Assembly (NCBI GenBank): GCA_019413955.1
Contig: DXMX01000002.1
Coordinates: forward strand, 51,854-85,053
Direction: 5' to 3'
DNA: 33,200 nt
DNA from: Collinsella sp.
GTDB taxonomy: Bacteria; Actinomycetota; Coriobacteriia; Coriobacteriales; Coriobacteriaceae
The translations under genes and the position numbers were made by a program. Positions 14,385 to 21,603 of this stretch are shown piece after piece (within the stretch, counting starts at the first letter, position 1; each line of letters starts with the position of its first letter). The notes under the pieces are model-generated. The model made no database searches and was not told where the DNA came from. It saw only the letters and a list, made by a program, of their open reading frames with translations.

Positions 14385-16085
14385 CTACTTCTTCCGATAG
14401 CGGCGGTTGCGGCTCGTCGATGAACCCATTACTTCGATGAGCCCTTTATCCGCCATTTTTGGCAGATGGTAGCGGACGGACGAAATTTTGACCCCCGATG
14501 CAACCGCTATTTCTCGCGCCGTCATATCCACTTCGGCGCTGAGAGCCTCCAGGATCCTATCCGCCGTCGAAGCTGACGGTTCTCTGCTCATATCGATAAT
14601 CTCAAACGTGTCTTTGCCACATTTTGACAGGACATGTTTATCCACAAGGTCCCCGCAGATCAGGCGAATGTCATCCGAATCCCACTTCAGGGCCTCTCGT
14701 ATTTTTTGAACATCGCATACGCACCCATGCTCCCGCATAAACATGAGCAATGTTTCCTCGCGATCCGTCAGCTCGGTGCCCACATGGCTCTGAATCCACG
14801 TGCGGTTTTCAGCAAGCTCCGCCCCGTGCCGGGAAAGCAGCACCGTAAACGAATCAGCCTTAGCGATAAATTTCGGCCTTCCAAGCGAACGAGACTCCAT
14901 CTCGCGAATCATAGCCGGGATACCAGATCCCTGGCTTTCTGCAACGGCCCCCTCGGCATGCTCTAACGGCGTCGCCCCCATTAGGCTCATGAGCTTTGGG
15001 TTTCGGCAGCGCGATTCCCCGTCTGCAAGATTGTCCACCGTCTTTCCGCCCCAAAGCCCACCGGGGTTTTTGATCTCTATTCTGTCTGGATAGATATCGA
15101 CACTCACGGCCTGCCCCACAAACATGGGCGAATATTCTCGATGGATGCAGGCATTTGCCAAGGCCTCGCGCAAAACCTCCTGGGGAACTTCCCAATCCTC
15201 CCTTCTGCCAGCGCCTTGCACTATCGTCGCTTTGCGCAAGTTTCGTCCAATCGCGGCAAGGGCATCTTCGATGCAAGCCGGAATCGGGCCATCGCACAAC
15301 TGGCGGTCAATAAACCGGGGTTGCCCGGGTGCAGATTTTTCCATATCGGAATGAACGGCGACATCGATCATCAGTTTTGGATAGAACTGCTGGGGGTAAA
15401 TTCCCGCCGACAGAAGCCCCGCGAGCTTCACGGCACCATCCTTTGTAGTGATATTGAGTCTGACCAGCTGCTTTTCCAGCGTATCGGCCCCGCGCAAAAC
15501 GCGCGGGGTCTGCAGCCGGCGATTTGCGATAATAGACCGCACGACATCTGGATCCAAATCCTCGACCGTTGCCTCCGAAACCACCGTGCCGTCTGCATCG
15601 CTCGGAAGCAACGCACTCTGCAGCTCATATAGCTCAGCGGGTGACATCTTGATATCTTTATCATCCACGCGCTTGTAGCTACCGTTCTGCACGCCGCGCG
15701 CGCCGATATAGCAAGGCTTCGCTTTAAGCTCAAGTTCAAAGATGCGCACCAGAAGCACCTGGAGCCCGTCGACCTCGCCTCGATCAAGCTCGTACCGCGG
15801 CGCATGGGCCACCACTGCCGCTGAGCCTCCGTCTCCGATACCCGAAACAAACTGATCGCGCACCCTATCGATAGCAAAGTTAGCCGAAGGAACAAATCCT
15901 TCGGCCTCGTTCAGGCCCAAAATAATGAGCCCACCTGCAGTGTTCGCAAAAGCGCTCACTGTCTCCCATACGTCTGCGCTCAATTTATTCGTGCAGGCTT
16001 TAACTTCTACCGATGCGTCATCAGTCCCCCGCCTGCGAAGGCGCTCAACAATAAGGCCAAGAGGTTCATCCAGCAGCATTGGCAT
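14385..16085 (-). CDS. AlbA_2 (Schlafen-like) and winged-helix protein with HATPase_c_4-like region
   Basis: 566 residues. The N-terminal AlbA_2 domain (about 20-160) shows SVEVKAC and ETVSAFANTAGGLIILGLNE. The middle has REALANACIHREYS and DRIEIKNPGGLWGG, which match the divergent ATPase/RecG-like C-terminal region of these proteins (HATPase_c_4). Near the C-terminus a winged helix (about 500-555) contains TAREIAVASGVKISSVRYHLPKMADKGLI. Such proteins are annotated as transcriptional regulators or ATP-binding proteins; some AlbA_2 relatives are linked to stress or phage response. No membrane segment. ATG 16085 has only a weak GAGAGACGGA upstream. The gene is preceded by about ten TCTCTCTAA/TTAGAGAGA sites, so it is probably autoregulated. 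Confidence 0.85.
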   Translation of the reverse strand: MPMLLDEPLGLIVERLRRRGTDDASVEVKACTNKLSADVWETVSAFANTAGGLIILGLNEAEGFVPSANFAIDRVRDQFVSGIGDGGSAAVVAHAPRYELDRGEVDGLQVLLVRIFELELKAKPCYIGARGVQNGSYKRVDDKDIKMSPAELYELQSALLPSDADGTVVSEATVEDLDPDVVRSIIANRRLQTPRVLRGADTLEKQLVRLNITTKDGAVKLAGLLSAGIYPQQFYPKLMIDVAVHSDMEKSAPGQPRFIDRQLCDGPIPACIEDALAAIGRNLRKATIVQGAGRREDWEVPQEVLREALANACIHREYSPMFVGQAVSVDIYPDRIEIKNPGGLWGGKTVDNLADGESRCRNPKLMSLMGATPLEHAEGAVAESQGSGIPAMIREMESRSLGRPKFIAKADSFTVLLSRHGAELAENRTWIQSHVGTELTDREETLLMFMREHGCVCDVQKIREALKWDSDDIRLICGDLVDKHVLSKCGKDTFEIIDMSREPSASTADRILEALSAEVDMTAREIAVASGVKISSVRYHLPKMADKGLIEVMGSSTSRNRRYRKK

Positions 16086-16089
16086 TCCG

Positions 16090-16280
16090 TCTCTCTAAAA
16101 CGATAGATTTATCTCTCTAAAGTATAGTATATCTCTCTAACTTTAGAGAGATAAGCACCTTATTATAGAGAGACATTTAGAGAGATGTATCGAATTCACT
16201 GTTAGATTGCCTAATGTTATCTCTTTAACTGGCTTTCTCTTTAGAGAGACATTTAGAGAGACGAGCGTAATCTCTCTAAT
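16090..16280. promoter_or_regulatory. Array of about ten TCTCTCTAA operator-like sites
   Basis: Sites read ATCTCTCTAAA or its complement. Forward copies start near 16090, 16111, 16131 and 16270, with a degenerate one at 16219. Reverse copies lie near 16142, 16166, 16176, 16240 and 16252. 16131-16152 is a perfect 10-2-10 inverted repeat, ATCTCTCTAA-ct-TTAGAGAGAT. Two pairs (16166/16176 and 16240/16252) share the spacing TAGAGAGACATTTAGAGAGA. On the minus strand a consensus TATAAT (16162-16167) sits inside the array. This looks like a cooperative operator of the adjacent winged-helix protein. Confidence 0.75.
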
Positions 16281-16350
16281 CAAGGGCTCCACTCTTTAAG
16301 GTGCACACTTCCTAACCGTACCCTAAGTTGCGGTGAAATAACTCACGATT

Positions 16351-16399
16351 AGCCTGCCAAAAAGGGACAGGTTTATTTTGGTAGGTTTTATCTGGGGAA
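16351..16399 (+). repeat. 49-nt dispersed hairpin repeat, copy R4
   Basis: Arms AGCCTGCCAAAA (16351-16362) and TTTTGGTAGGTT (16376-16387) surround the loop AGGGACAGGTTTA, followed by the tail TTATCTGGGGAA. It is nearly identical to copy R1. Confidence 0.88.
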
Positions 16400-16556
16400 A
16401 CTCCGAATAGCCCCACATGCATAACCGCTGCAGCTCCATATGAGGCAAATGAACCAGCAGCGTTTGCCCCAAAATCTTGAGTATTTGTTCGACAGAACGG
16501 CCCCTGCCGGCTCCTGCTAGACTGGTAGATTCCCAACCGTCCATCCAGGAGCCTCA

Positions 16557-17540
16557 ATGTCGCACAAGCCCGCCTACAAGCAAGTACTTTCCATCGGCAC
16601 CGCCCTGGCGTTGGGGTTTGCGCTGTTTACGGGATCGCTCGACGGAGCGCCCAAACTGTTGTCGCCGCAAAGCGATGAGCAGGCAGCGGCTCTGGCCGAA
16701 AAACAAAACGAGAGTCCCAGCCGCACCGACGACGAGGCAGACCTGGTTGCCCGGCTCGAATCGGGAACAGCAAGCTCCTCGGACTCTCAAAATAGCCAAG
16801 ACGCTGGCGATGGCTCTGAATCCGCCGCAACCGGCACCGGTGACGACGCTTCCGCAAACAGCGCCGCCACCCCCATCGACGAAGTCGAAAACCCCGATCT
16901 CGACCGCGCCCGCGGTGTTTATCTCAGCAGCATTCCCGACTACGCCGGCAACCCCTACGTTGCCCTTCGCGCCGGCAGCACGCACCCGCTCGGCACGCCA
17001 TCATTCACACTCGATGAATACGATCGCGCCACCGAAGAGGGCTGCTTTAAGAAATTCTCCAAGCTCGACAGCCTGGGCCGCACTCGCAAGGCGCTCGCCT
17101 GCGTAGGCCCCGAGTCGCTCGGACAGGGAAAACGCGGCGATATCTCGCGCATCCATCCTGCCGGTTGGCACCAGCAGCGCTACGACTTTATTCCGGGCCA
17201 GAGCCTCTACAATCGCTGCCACCTTATCGCCTGGTCGCTCTGCGGCGAAAACGCCAACCGCAAAAATCTCCTCACCGGCACGCGTTATCTCAACGAGACG
17301 GGCATGCTACCGTTTGAAGAGCAGATTCTCAACTATATTCGCGATACGGGCAACCACGTGCTCTATCGTGTCACGCCCATGTATAACGAAGAGGAACTTG
17401 TCTGCCGCGGTGTGCGCCTTGAGGCGCAATCGGTCGAGGACCACGGCAAGACCCTCTGCTTCCACGTATACTGCTACAACCTGCAGCCGCACGTGCAGAT
17501 CGACTACGCCACCGGCCGCAACCAGGCATCCGGAGACTAG
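16557..17540 (+). CDS. Exported DNA/RNA non-specific endonuclease (DNA-entry nuclease type)
   Basis: 327 residues. An N-terminal hydrophobic segment (about 9-26, VLSIGTALALGFALFTG) after basic residues is a signal peptide or membrane anchor. Residues ~35-110 are a low-complexity, Asp/Ser/Ala-rich linker. The nuclease domain follows: YNRCHLIAWSLCGENANRKN (about 218-237) and LLTGTRYLNETGMLPFE resemble the EndA/NucA group of beta-beta-alpha-metal nucleases, where the histidine (His222) is catalytic and a following Asn binds the metal. The usual DRGH or NRGH reads NRCH here. Seven cysteines in the domain suggest disulfides outside the cell. ATG 16557 follows AGGAG. Likely roles are DNA breakdown for nutrients or DNA uptake. 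The gene stands alone with its own terminator. Confidence 0.88.
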   Translation: MSHKPAYKQVLSIGTALALGFALFTGSLDGAPKLLSPQSDEQAAALAEKQNESPSRTDDEADLVARLESGTASSSDSQNSQDAGDGSESAATGTGDDASANSAATPIDEVENPDLDRARGVYLSSIPDYAGNPYVALRAGSTHPLGTPSFTLDEYDRATEEGCFKKFSKLDSLGRTRKALACVGPESLGQGKRGDISRIHPAGWHQQRYDFIPGQSLYNRCHLIAWSLCGENANRKNLLTGTRYLNETGMLPFEEQILNYIRDTGNHVLYRVTPMYNEEELVCRGVRLEAQSVEDHGKTLCFHVYCYNLQPHVQIDYATGRNQASGD

Positions 17541-17604
17541 TGCCGACCGCGCCGCCCGTAACCCAAAAAATGATCCGTTTTCCTCCGTCCTCAAGGGATC
17601 GAAT

Positions 17605-17636
17605 AAGGCCGCCCCGGTTACCCAGGGCGGCCTTTT
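17605..17636. terminator. Terminator between nuclease and EF-G-like genes
   Basis: A 10-bp stem AAGGCCGCCC/GGGCGGCCTT with a 10-base loop is followed by TTTTC on the plus strand. The genes are convergent, so it may serve both. Confidence 0.88.
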
Positions 17637-17669
17637 CGTCAGCACCTATATTGCAGGCAAAATCACACG

Positions 17670-19745
17670 CTACTTGGCGCGGCCTTCCTCATAGCGCTCG
17701 ACCAGCTTGGCCTGAACGTCATAAGGCACCTGTTCGTAGCCCGCGGGCTTCATGGTAAAGTCACCCGTGCCGCGCGTGATAGAGCGCAGGCGCGTCGAAT
17801 AATCCGTCAGCTCTGCCAGCGGCGCCTGGGCAATGACCACGGTGTCGCCGCGCTCATCGGTCTCCATGCCCGTCACGCGACCGCGCGATGCCGAGATGTC
17901 GCCCATCACAGCGCCGGCGTAGCTTTCGGGAATAGTCACCGTGATTTCCTCGATGGGCTCCAGCACCACCGGGTCGGCATCGGCGCACGCCTTGCGCAGG
18001 CCGATGCGAGCCGCCGCGCGGAACGCCATCTCGTTGGAGTCGACGCTGTGATACGAGCCGTCGTACACAGCCACGCGAATGCCCGTGAGCGGGTAGCCGG
18101 CAATGATGCCGTCCTTCATGGTCTCCTGGACACCCTTGTCCACGGCGGGGATGAGCGAGCGCGGGATGCGGCCACCCACGACCTCGTCTACAAACTCATA
18201 GCCATCGCTCGTGCCGTCGGGCCCAATGAGCGGCTCAACGCGCAGCCAGCAGTCGCCATACTGACCGGCACCGCCAGTCTGTTTCTTGTGGCGGCCCTGC
18301 GCGCTTGCCGTACGGCGAATGGTCTCGCGATACGGAATGCGGATCGGCACGCTCTTGGCCACGACCTTGGTGCGATCCTCCAAACGGTTGAGCAGCACCG
18401 AAACCTGCGCCTCACCAACGGCGGAGATAATGGTCTGGCCCGTCTCCTCGTCACGATCGATGCTCATGGTCGGATCGGCCTTGCAGGCCTTCTCGATAAA
18501 CGTGTAGAGCTTCTCTTCGTCGCCGCGATTCTCGGCCTCGATGGCGATGCGGTACTGCGAGTTGGGGAACTTAAACGCCGCAGCCTCGACCTTGCCGGTA
18601 ATCGAGAGCGTATCGCCCGTCTCGGCCGCCAGCTTGGGTGCCACGATAATGTCGCCGGCATAGGCGTGACCGACCTCGGTCATGTCGCGGCCGCACATCA
18701 CATACAGGTGAGCCAGACGGTCGCCCTTGCGCGTGCGCGCGTTGACCAGCTCAAGGCCCGGCTCAAGCGTACCCGTCAGCACCTTAATAAAGCTGATGCG
18801 ACCCTGCTGCGGATCGGCCAGGGTCTTAAACACAAACGCCACCGGACGATCATCGTCGCTTGAAATCTTGAGCGAATCGCCGTCGATAAGCGGCATCTCG
18901 CCGTAGTCGGTCGGCGCCGGGAAGTATGTGGCGATGTCGTCCATCAGCGAGTTGACGCCCTGCTCCTTAATGCAATCGCCCGCAAAGACCGGCACAAAGA
19001 TGCGCTCGGCGATCGCCTTCGACAGCAGGCCTTCAAGCTCCTCCTGCGTCAGCGTCTCCTCGCCTTCCAAGTACTTCATCATCAGTTCATCGTCAGCCTC
19101 GGCCACCAGCTCGCACAGATGGTCATGGGCTTCCTCGGCCTGGGCACGATACTCCTCGGGAATCTCCGACTCAACGGCTTCGGTGCCGTTGCAATGGCGC
19201 GCCTTCATGCGCACCAGGTCGATGATGCCGTCAAAGTCCTCGCCCTCGCCCCAGGGAAGGGTCACGGCGCCCAGGCGCGTGCCAAAGCGCTCTTGCAGCA
19301 GGTCCATCGTGGTCGCAAAGCTGGCCTCGGAGCGCGACAGGCGGTTTACGAACACCGCACGCGCCAGGCGCAGGTCCTCGGCGGCATACCAGAGCTTAAC
19401 CGTCGTAGGCTGCGGGCCGGCCTCGGCGTCGACCACAAACAGAGCCGTCTCGCAGACGCTCATCGCGGCAAAGGCGTCGCCGATAAAATCGGGGTAGCAC
19501 GGGGCATCGAGCACATTGATGCGCGCGCCCTTCCAGTCGATCGGCGCGATGGTCGTCGAGATGGAAAATGCACGCTTGACCTCTTCGGGGTCATAGTCGA
19601 GCGTGGGCTTGGTGCCGTCGTGGCCGCCCAGGCGGGCGGTCTTGCCGGAAAGGTGGAGCATGGCCTCGGCGAGTGAAGTCTTGCCCACCCCGCCTTGGCC
19701 TACGAGCACCACGTTCCTTACGTTACCGGTCTTGGGAGCACCCAT
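17670..19745 (-). CDS. Elongation factor G-like protein (EF-G2 type)
   Basis: 691 residues with the whole EF-G domain plan: GTPase-like domain, domain II (VFKTLADPQQGRISFIKVLTG), domain III, domain IV (GRHKKQTGGAGQYGD, GGRIPRSLIPAVDKGVQE) and domain V (ITVTIPESYAGAVMGDISASRGRVTGME). The G domain is unusual. G1 is GQGGVGKT (16-23), but G3 reads DAPCYPDF (80-87) instead of DTPGHVDF, so the catalytic histidine is gone, and G4 reads NRLSR (134-138) instead of NKxD. A mycobacterial EF-G2 of this kind has been reported to lack ribosome-dependent GTPase activity. ATG 19745 follows AAGGAGG; a longer frame upstream has no ribosome site. Its true role is unknown, and normal fusA must be elsewhere. Confidence 0.9.
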   Translation of the reverse strand: MGAPKTGNVRNVVLVGQGGVGKTSLAEAMLHLSGKTARLGGHDGTKPTLDYDPEEVKRAFSISTTIAPIDWKGARINVLDAPCYPDFIGDAFAAMSVCETALFVVDAEAGPQPTTVKLWYAAEDLRLARAVFVNRLSRSEASFATTMDLLQERFGTRLGAVTLPWGEGEDFDGIIDLVRMKARHCNGTEAVESEIPEEYRAQAEEAHDHLCELVAEADDELMMKYLEGEETLTQEELEGLLSKAIAERIFVPVFAGDCIKEQGVNSLMDDIATYFPAPTDYGEMPLIDGDSLKISSDDDRPVAFVFKTLADPQQGRISFIKVLTGTLEPGLELVNARTRKGDRLAHLYVMCGRDMTEVGHAYAGDIIVAPKLAAETGDTLSITGKVEAAAFKFPNSQYRIAIEAENRGDEEKLYTFIEKACKADPTMSIDRDEETGQTIISAVGEAQVSVLLNRLEDRTKVVAKSVPIRIPYRETIRRTASAQGRHKKQTGGAGQYGDCWLRVEPLIGPDGTSDGYEFVDEVVGGRIPRSLIPAVDKGVQETMKDGIIAGYPLTGIRVAVYDGSYHSVDSNEMAFRAAARIGLRKACADADPVVLEPIEEITVTIPESYAGAVMGDISASRGRVTGMETDERGDTVVIAQAPLAELTDYSTRLRSITRGTGDFTMKPAGYEQVPYDVQAKLVERYEEGRAK

Positions 19746-20042
19746 GATGACCTCCTTGCAGGGCCGCGCGCAATGCGCGACGCCAACGGGGAGAGTTCGC
19801 GGTCGGTGCCATCCCGGGAGCAGCATGGTCGGCAGCCGAGCCGACTCACCCTCCAAATGTCCTATGCCACCACCCTACCCTCACGGGCGGCTGTCCATGC
19901 ATACCTTTCGGCGCACGTATGAATACAGGCGGCGAGAGGACAGAGCAAGTATGCCAGGCGATTATTAAACCCCATCGATACAAATAAAAGCCGCCGCAGT
20001 CCATAAGACCCGCGGCGGCTTCTTCTCAATACATAGCTGAGC
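19746..20042. other. Intergenic region upstream of the EF-G-like gene, 297 bases
   Basis: It contains the terminator of the amino-acid importer operon (19983-20021) and about 240 bases upstream of the EF-G-like gene where its promoter should lie. I see no clear boxes, riboswitch or additional gene. Confidence 0.45.
19983..20021 (-). terminator. Terminator of the amino-acid importer operon
   Basis: A 10-bp stem AAGCCGCCGC/GCGGCGGCTT with a 14-base loop, followed on the minus strand by TTTTATTTG, just after the ATPase gene. Confidence 0.88.
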
Positions 20043-20807
20043 TTAGCCCTCGATACGACTCAAGAACTCACGGGTACGTTGCTCACGCGGATGATCGATA
20101 ACCTGCTCGGCCGGGCCCTCCTCGACAATGCGGCCTCCGTCCATAAAGACCACGCGATCGGCAACATCGCGCGCAAACTGCATCGCATGGGTCACGATCA
20201 CCATCGTCATATTCTGCGCCGCCAGGTCTTTAATGACACGCAGCACCTCGGCCGTTAGCTCGGGATCGAGCGCCGAGGTCGGCTCGTCAAAGAATAAGAT
20301 TTCCGGATCGAGCGCCAGGGCGCGGGCGATACTCACACGCTGTTGCTGACCGCCCGAAAGCTCACACGGCACCTTGTTCTCGTTGCCCGTCAGCCCCATT
20401 TGTGCAATCAGCTCGTGAGCGCGGGCTTCCGCCAGCTCGCGCGGACGCTTAAGCACGCGAATCGGCGCATCGGTGATGTTTTTCATCACCGTATAGTGCG
20501 GGAACAGGTTGTAATTTTGGAACACCAGGCCGAATCGCGAGCGCGCCTGCTTGGGCACATCGCCCTTCGCATAGACCGCGCCCGAACCCGCATCCGTCGC
20601 AACGGCAAGGTCGCCAAACGAGAGCGAGCCTCCGTCGAGTGTCTCGAGCAGCGTGGCACACCGCAGCAGCGTGGACTTGCCGCCACCCGAAGGCCCGATA
20701 ATCGCCACGACCTCGCCACGCTTCACCTCAAGCGAGATATCCTTGAGCACCTCATTGCCGCCAAACGCCTTACGCGCGTTCGATATATTCATTACCGAAT
20801 TAATCAT
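20043..20807 (-). CDS. Polar amino-acid ABC transporter, ATP-binding protein
   Basis: 254 residues. Walker A is GPSGGGKST, the Q-loop region is FQNYNLFPHYTVMKNI, the signature is LSGGQQQRVSIARAL, Walker B is ILFFDEPTSALDPEL, and the switch histidine is in VTHAMQFARDVADRVVFMDGG. All canonical residues are present, and the sequence is typical of the GlnQ/HisP group. ATG 20807 overlaps the permease stop by eight bases (ATGATTAA), so translation is coupled; a second in-frame ATG 15 bases on is possible. Together with the permease and binding protein it imports polar or charged amino acids; the exact substrate is not readable. Confidence 0.93.
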   Translation of the reverse strand: MINSVMNISNARKAFGGNEVLKDISLEVKRGEVVAIIGPSGGGKSTLLRCATLLETLDGGSLSFGDLAVATDAGSGAVYAKGDVPKQARSRFGLVFQNYNLFPHYTVMKNITDAPIRVLKRPRELAEARAHELIAQMGLTGNENKVPCELSGGQQQRVSIARALALDPEILFFDEPTSALDPELTAEVLRVIKDLAAQNMTMVIVTHAMQFARDVADRVVFMDGGRIVEEGPAEQVIDHPREQRTREFLSRIEG

Positions 20808-21453
20808 GGTAGTAATCCAATTTTTTCTCGGCGGCGCCCAGCAGCATCTCGACCACAAAGTTAAAGACCCAGTAGATCAACGCCGCGATCGCAAACGGCA
20901 CCATGCTCACCTGCGAGGCGACCAGCGCCTTGGCCGTCGAGAACATCTCACCCACGCCAATGGCAAACGCCAGCGACGTATCCTTGACCAGCGTGATGAT
21001 CTCGTTGCCCATCGCAGGCAGAATACGCTTGGCGACCTGCGGCATCACGATATACAGAAACGTCTGCATGCGCGAGTAGCCCAGCACCTCGGCAGCCTCG
21101 TATTGACCGCGCGGAATGGACTGCAGGCCCGAGCGATAGATCTCGGCAAAGTAACCGGCGTAGTTGATGATGAACGCCACGACACACGCCGTCCACTTGG
21201 AATCGGGCGTGAGCGAAATGCCAAACACGTAATACGGGGCAAAGTAGATGGCAAACATCTGCAGCATGAGCGGCGTACCGCGCATGATCGAAATGTAGAT
21301 GCGCGCAATCCAGCGAAGCGGCACGATTTTGCTCATGCGCATAAACGCCACGGGGATTCCCAGCGGAATCGACCCCAACAGCGTCAGCACAAACAACTGC
21401 AAACTGACCAAGAATCCCTGGCCGAGCATCTGCATCATGACCTGAATAGACAA
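20800..21453 (-). CDS. Polar amino-acid ABC transporter, permease protein
   Basis: 217 residues with about five membrane helices. The EAA loop that docks the ATPase is EIYRSGLQSIPRGQYEAAEVLGYSRMQTF, preceded by RGTPLMLQMF, as in the HisM/GlnP group. A single permease gene implies a homodimer. The start is probably TTG 21453, eight bases after GGAG; ATG 21438 (MMQMLG) is the alternative. It overlaps the ATPase gene downstream. Upstream, a 111-base hairpin separates it from the binding-protein gene and may reduce read-through, so that more binding protein than permease is made. Confidence 0.92.
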   Translation of the reverse strand: MSIQVMMQMLGQGFLVSLQLFVLTLLGSIPLGIPVAFMRMSKIVPLRWIARIYISIMRGTPLMLQMFAIYFAPYYVFGISLTPDSKWTACVVAFIINYAGYFAEIYRSGLQSIPRGQYEAAEVLGYSRMQTFLYIVMPQVAKRILPAMGNEIITLVKDTSLAFAIGVGEMFSTAKALVASQVSMVPFAIAALIYWVFNFVVEMLLGAAEKKLDYYHD

Positions 21454-21492
21454 CCTACCTTCTCCTTCGCAGCAACAGAACGGCTGATCTTA

Positions 21493-21603
21493 TTCTCAAA
21501 TAGGCACAGTGCCCAAGATTGCGAGCGACAAGCCCGACGAAGCGTACTTTGGTACGCGAGGAGGGTTGGAGCCGCAAGGTTGGGTGCTGTGGCTATTTGA
21601 GAA
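21493..21603. repeat. 111-nt long hairpin between binding-protein and permease genes
   Basis: Outer arms TTCTCAAATAG (21493-21503) and CTATTTGAGAA (21593-21603) pair perfectly. Pairing continues through CACAG/CTGTG, CCCAA/TTGGG and TTGCG/CGCAA with a few mismatches, up to an apex GCGTAC-tttg-GTACGC (21542-21557). The right arm includes the stop codon of the binding-protein gene. It could act as an attenuator or as an mRNA-stabilising 3' structure. Confidence 0.85.

Larger units (their letters stand above)
16086..16556. other. Intergenic region upstream of AlbA_2 and nuclease genes, 471 bases
   Basis: 16086-16290 is AT-rich and filled with the TCTCTCTAA site array. 16351-16399 is the fourth 49-nt repeat. 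16400-16556 should hold the nuclease promoter; TGCTAGACT at about 16515-16523 could be an extended -10 box but has no good -35. No gene is supported in this stretch. Confidence 0.6.

Noticed and set aside
16090..16280. CRISPR array
   Set aside because: Repeats are only 8-11 bases, in both orientations, with irregular short spacing and no cas genes; operator sites explain them better.
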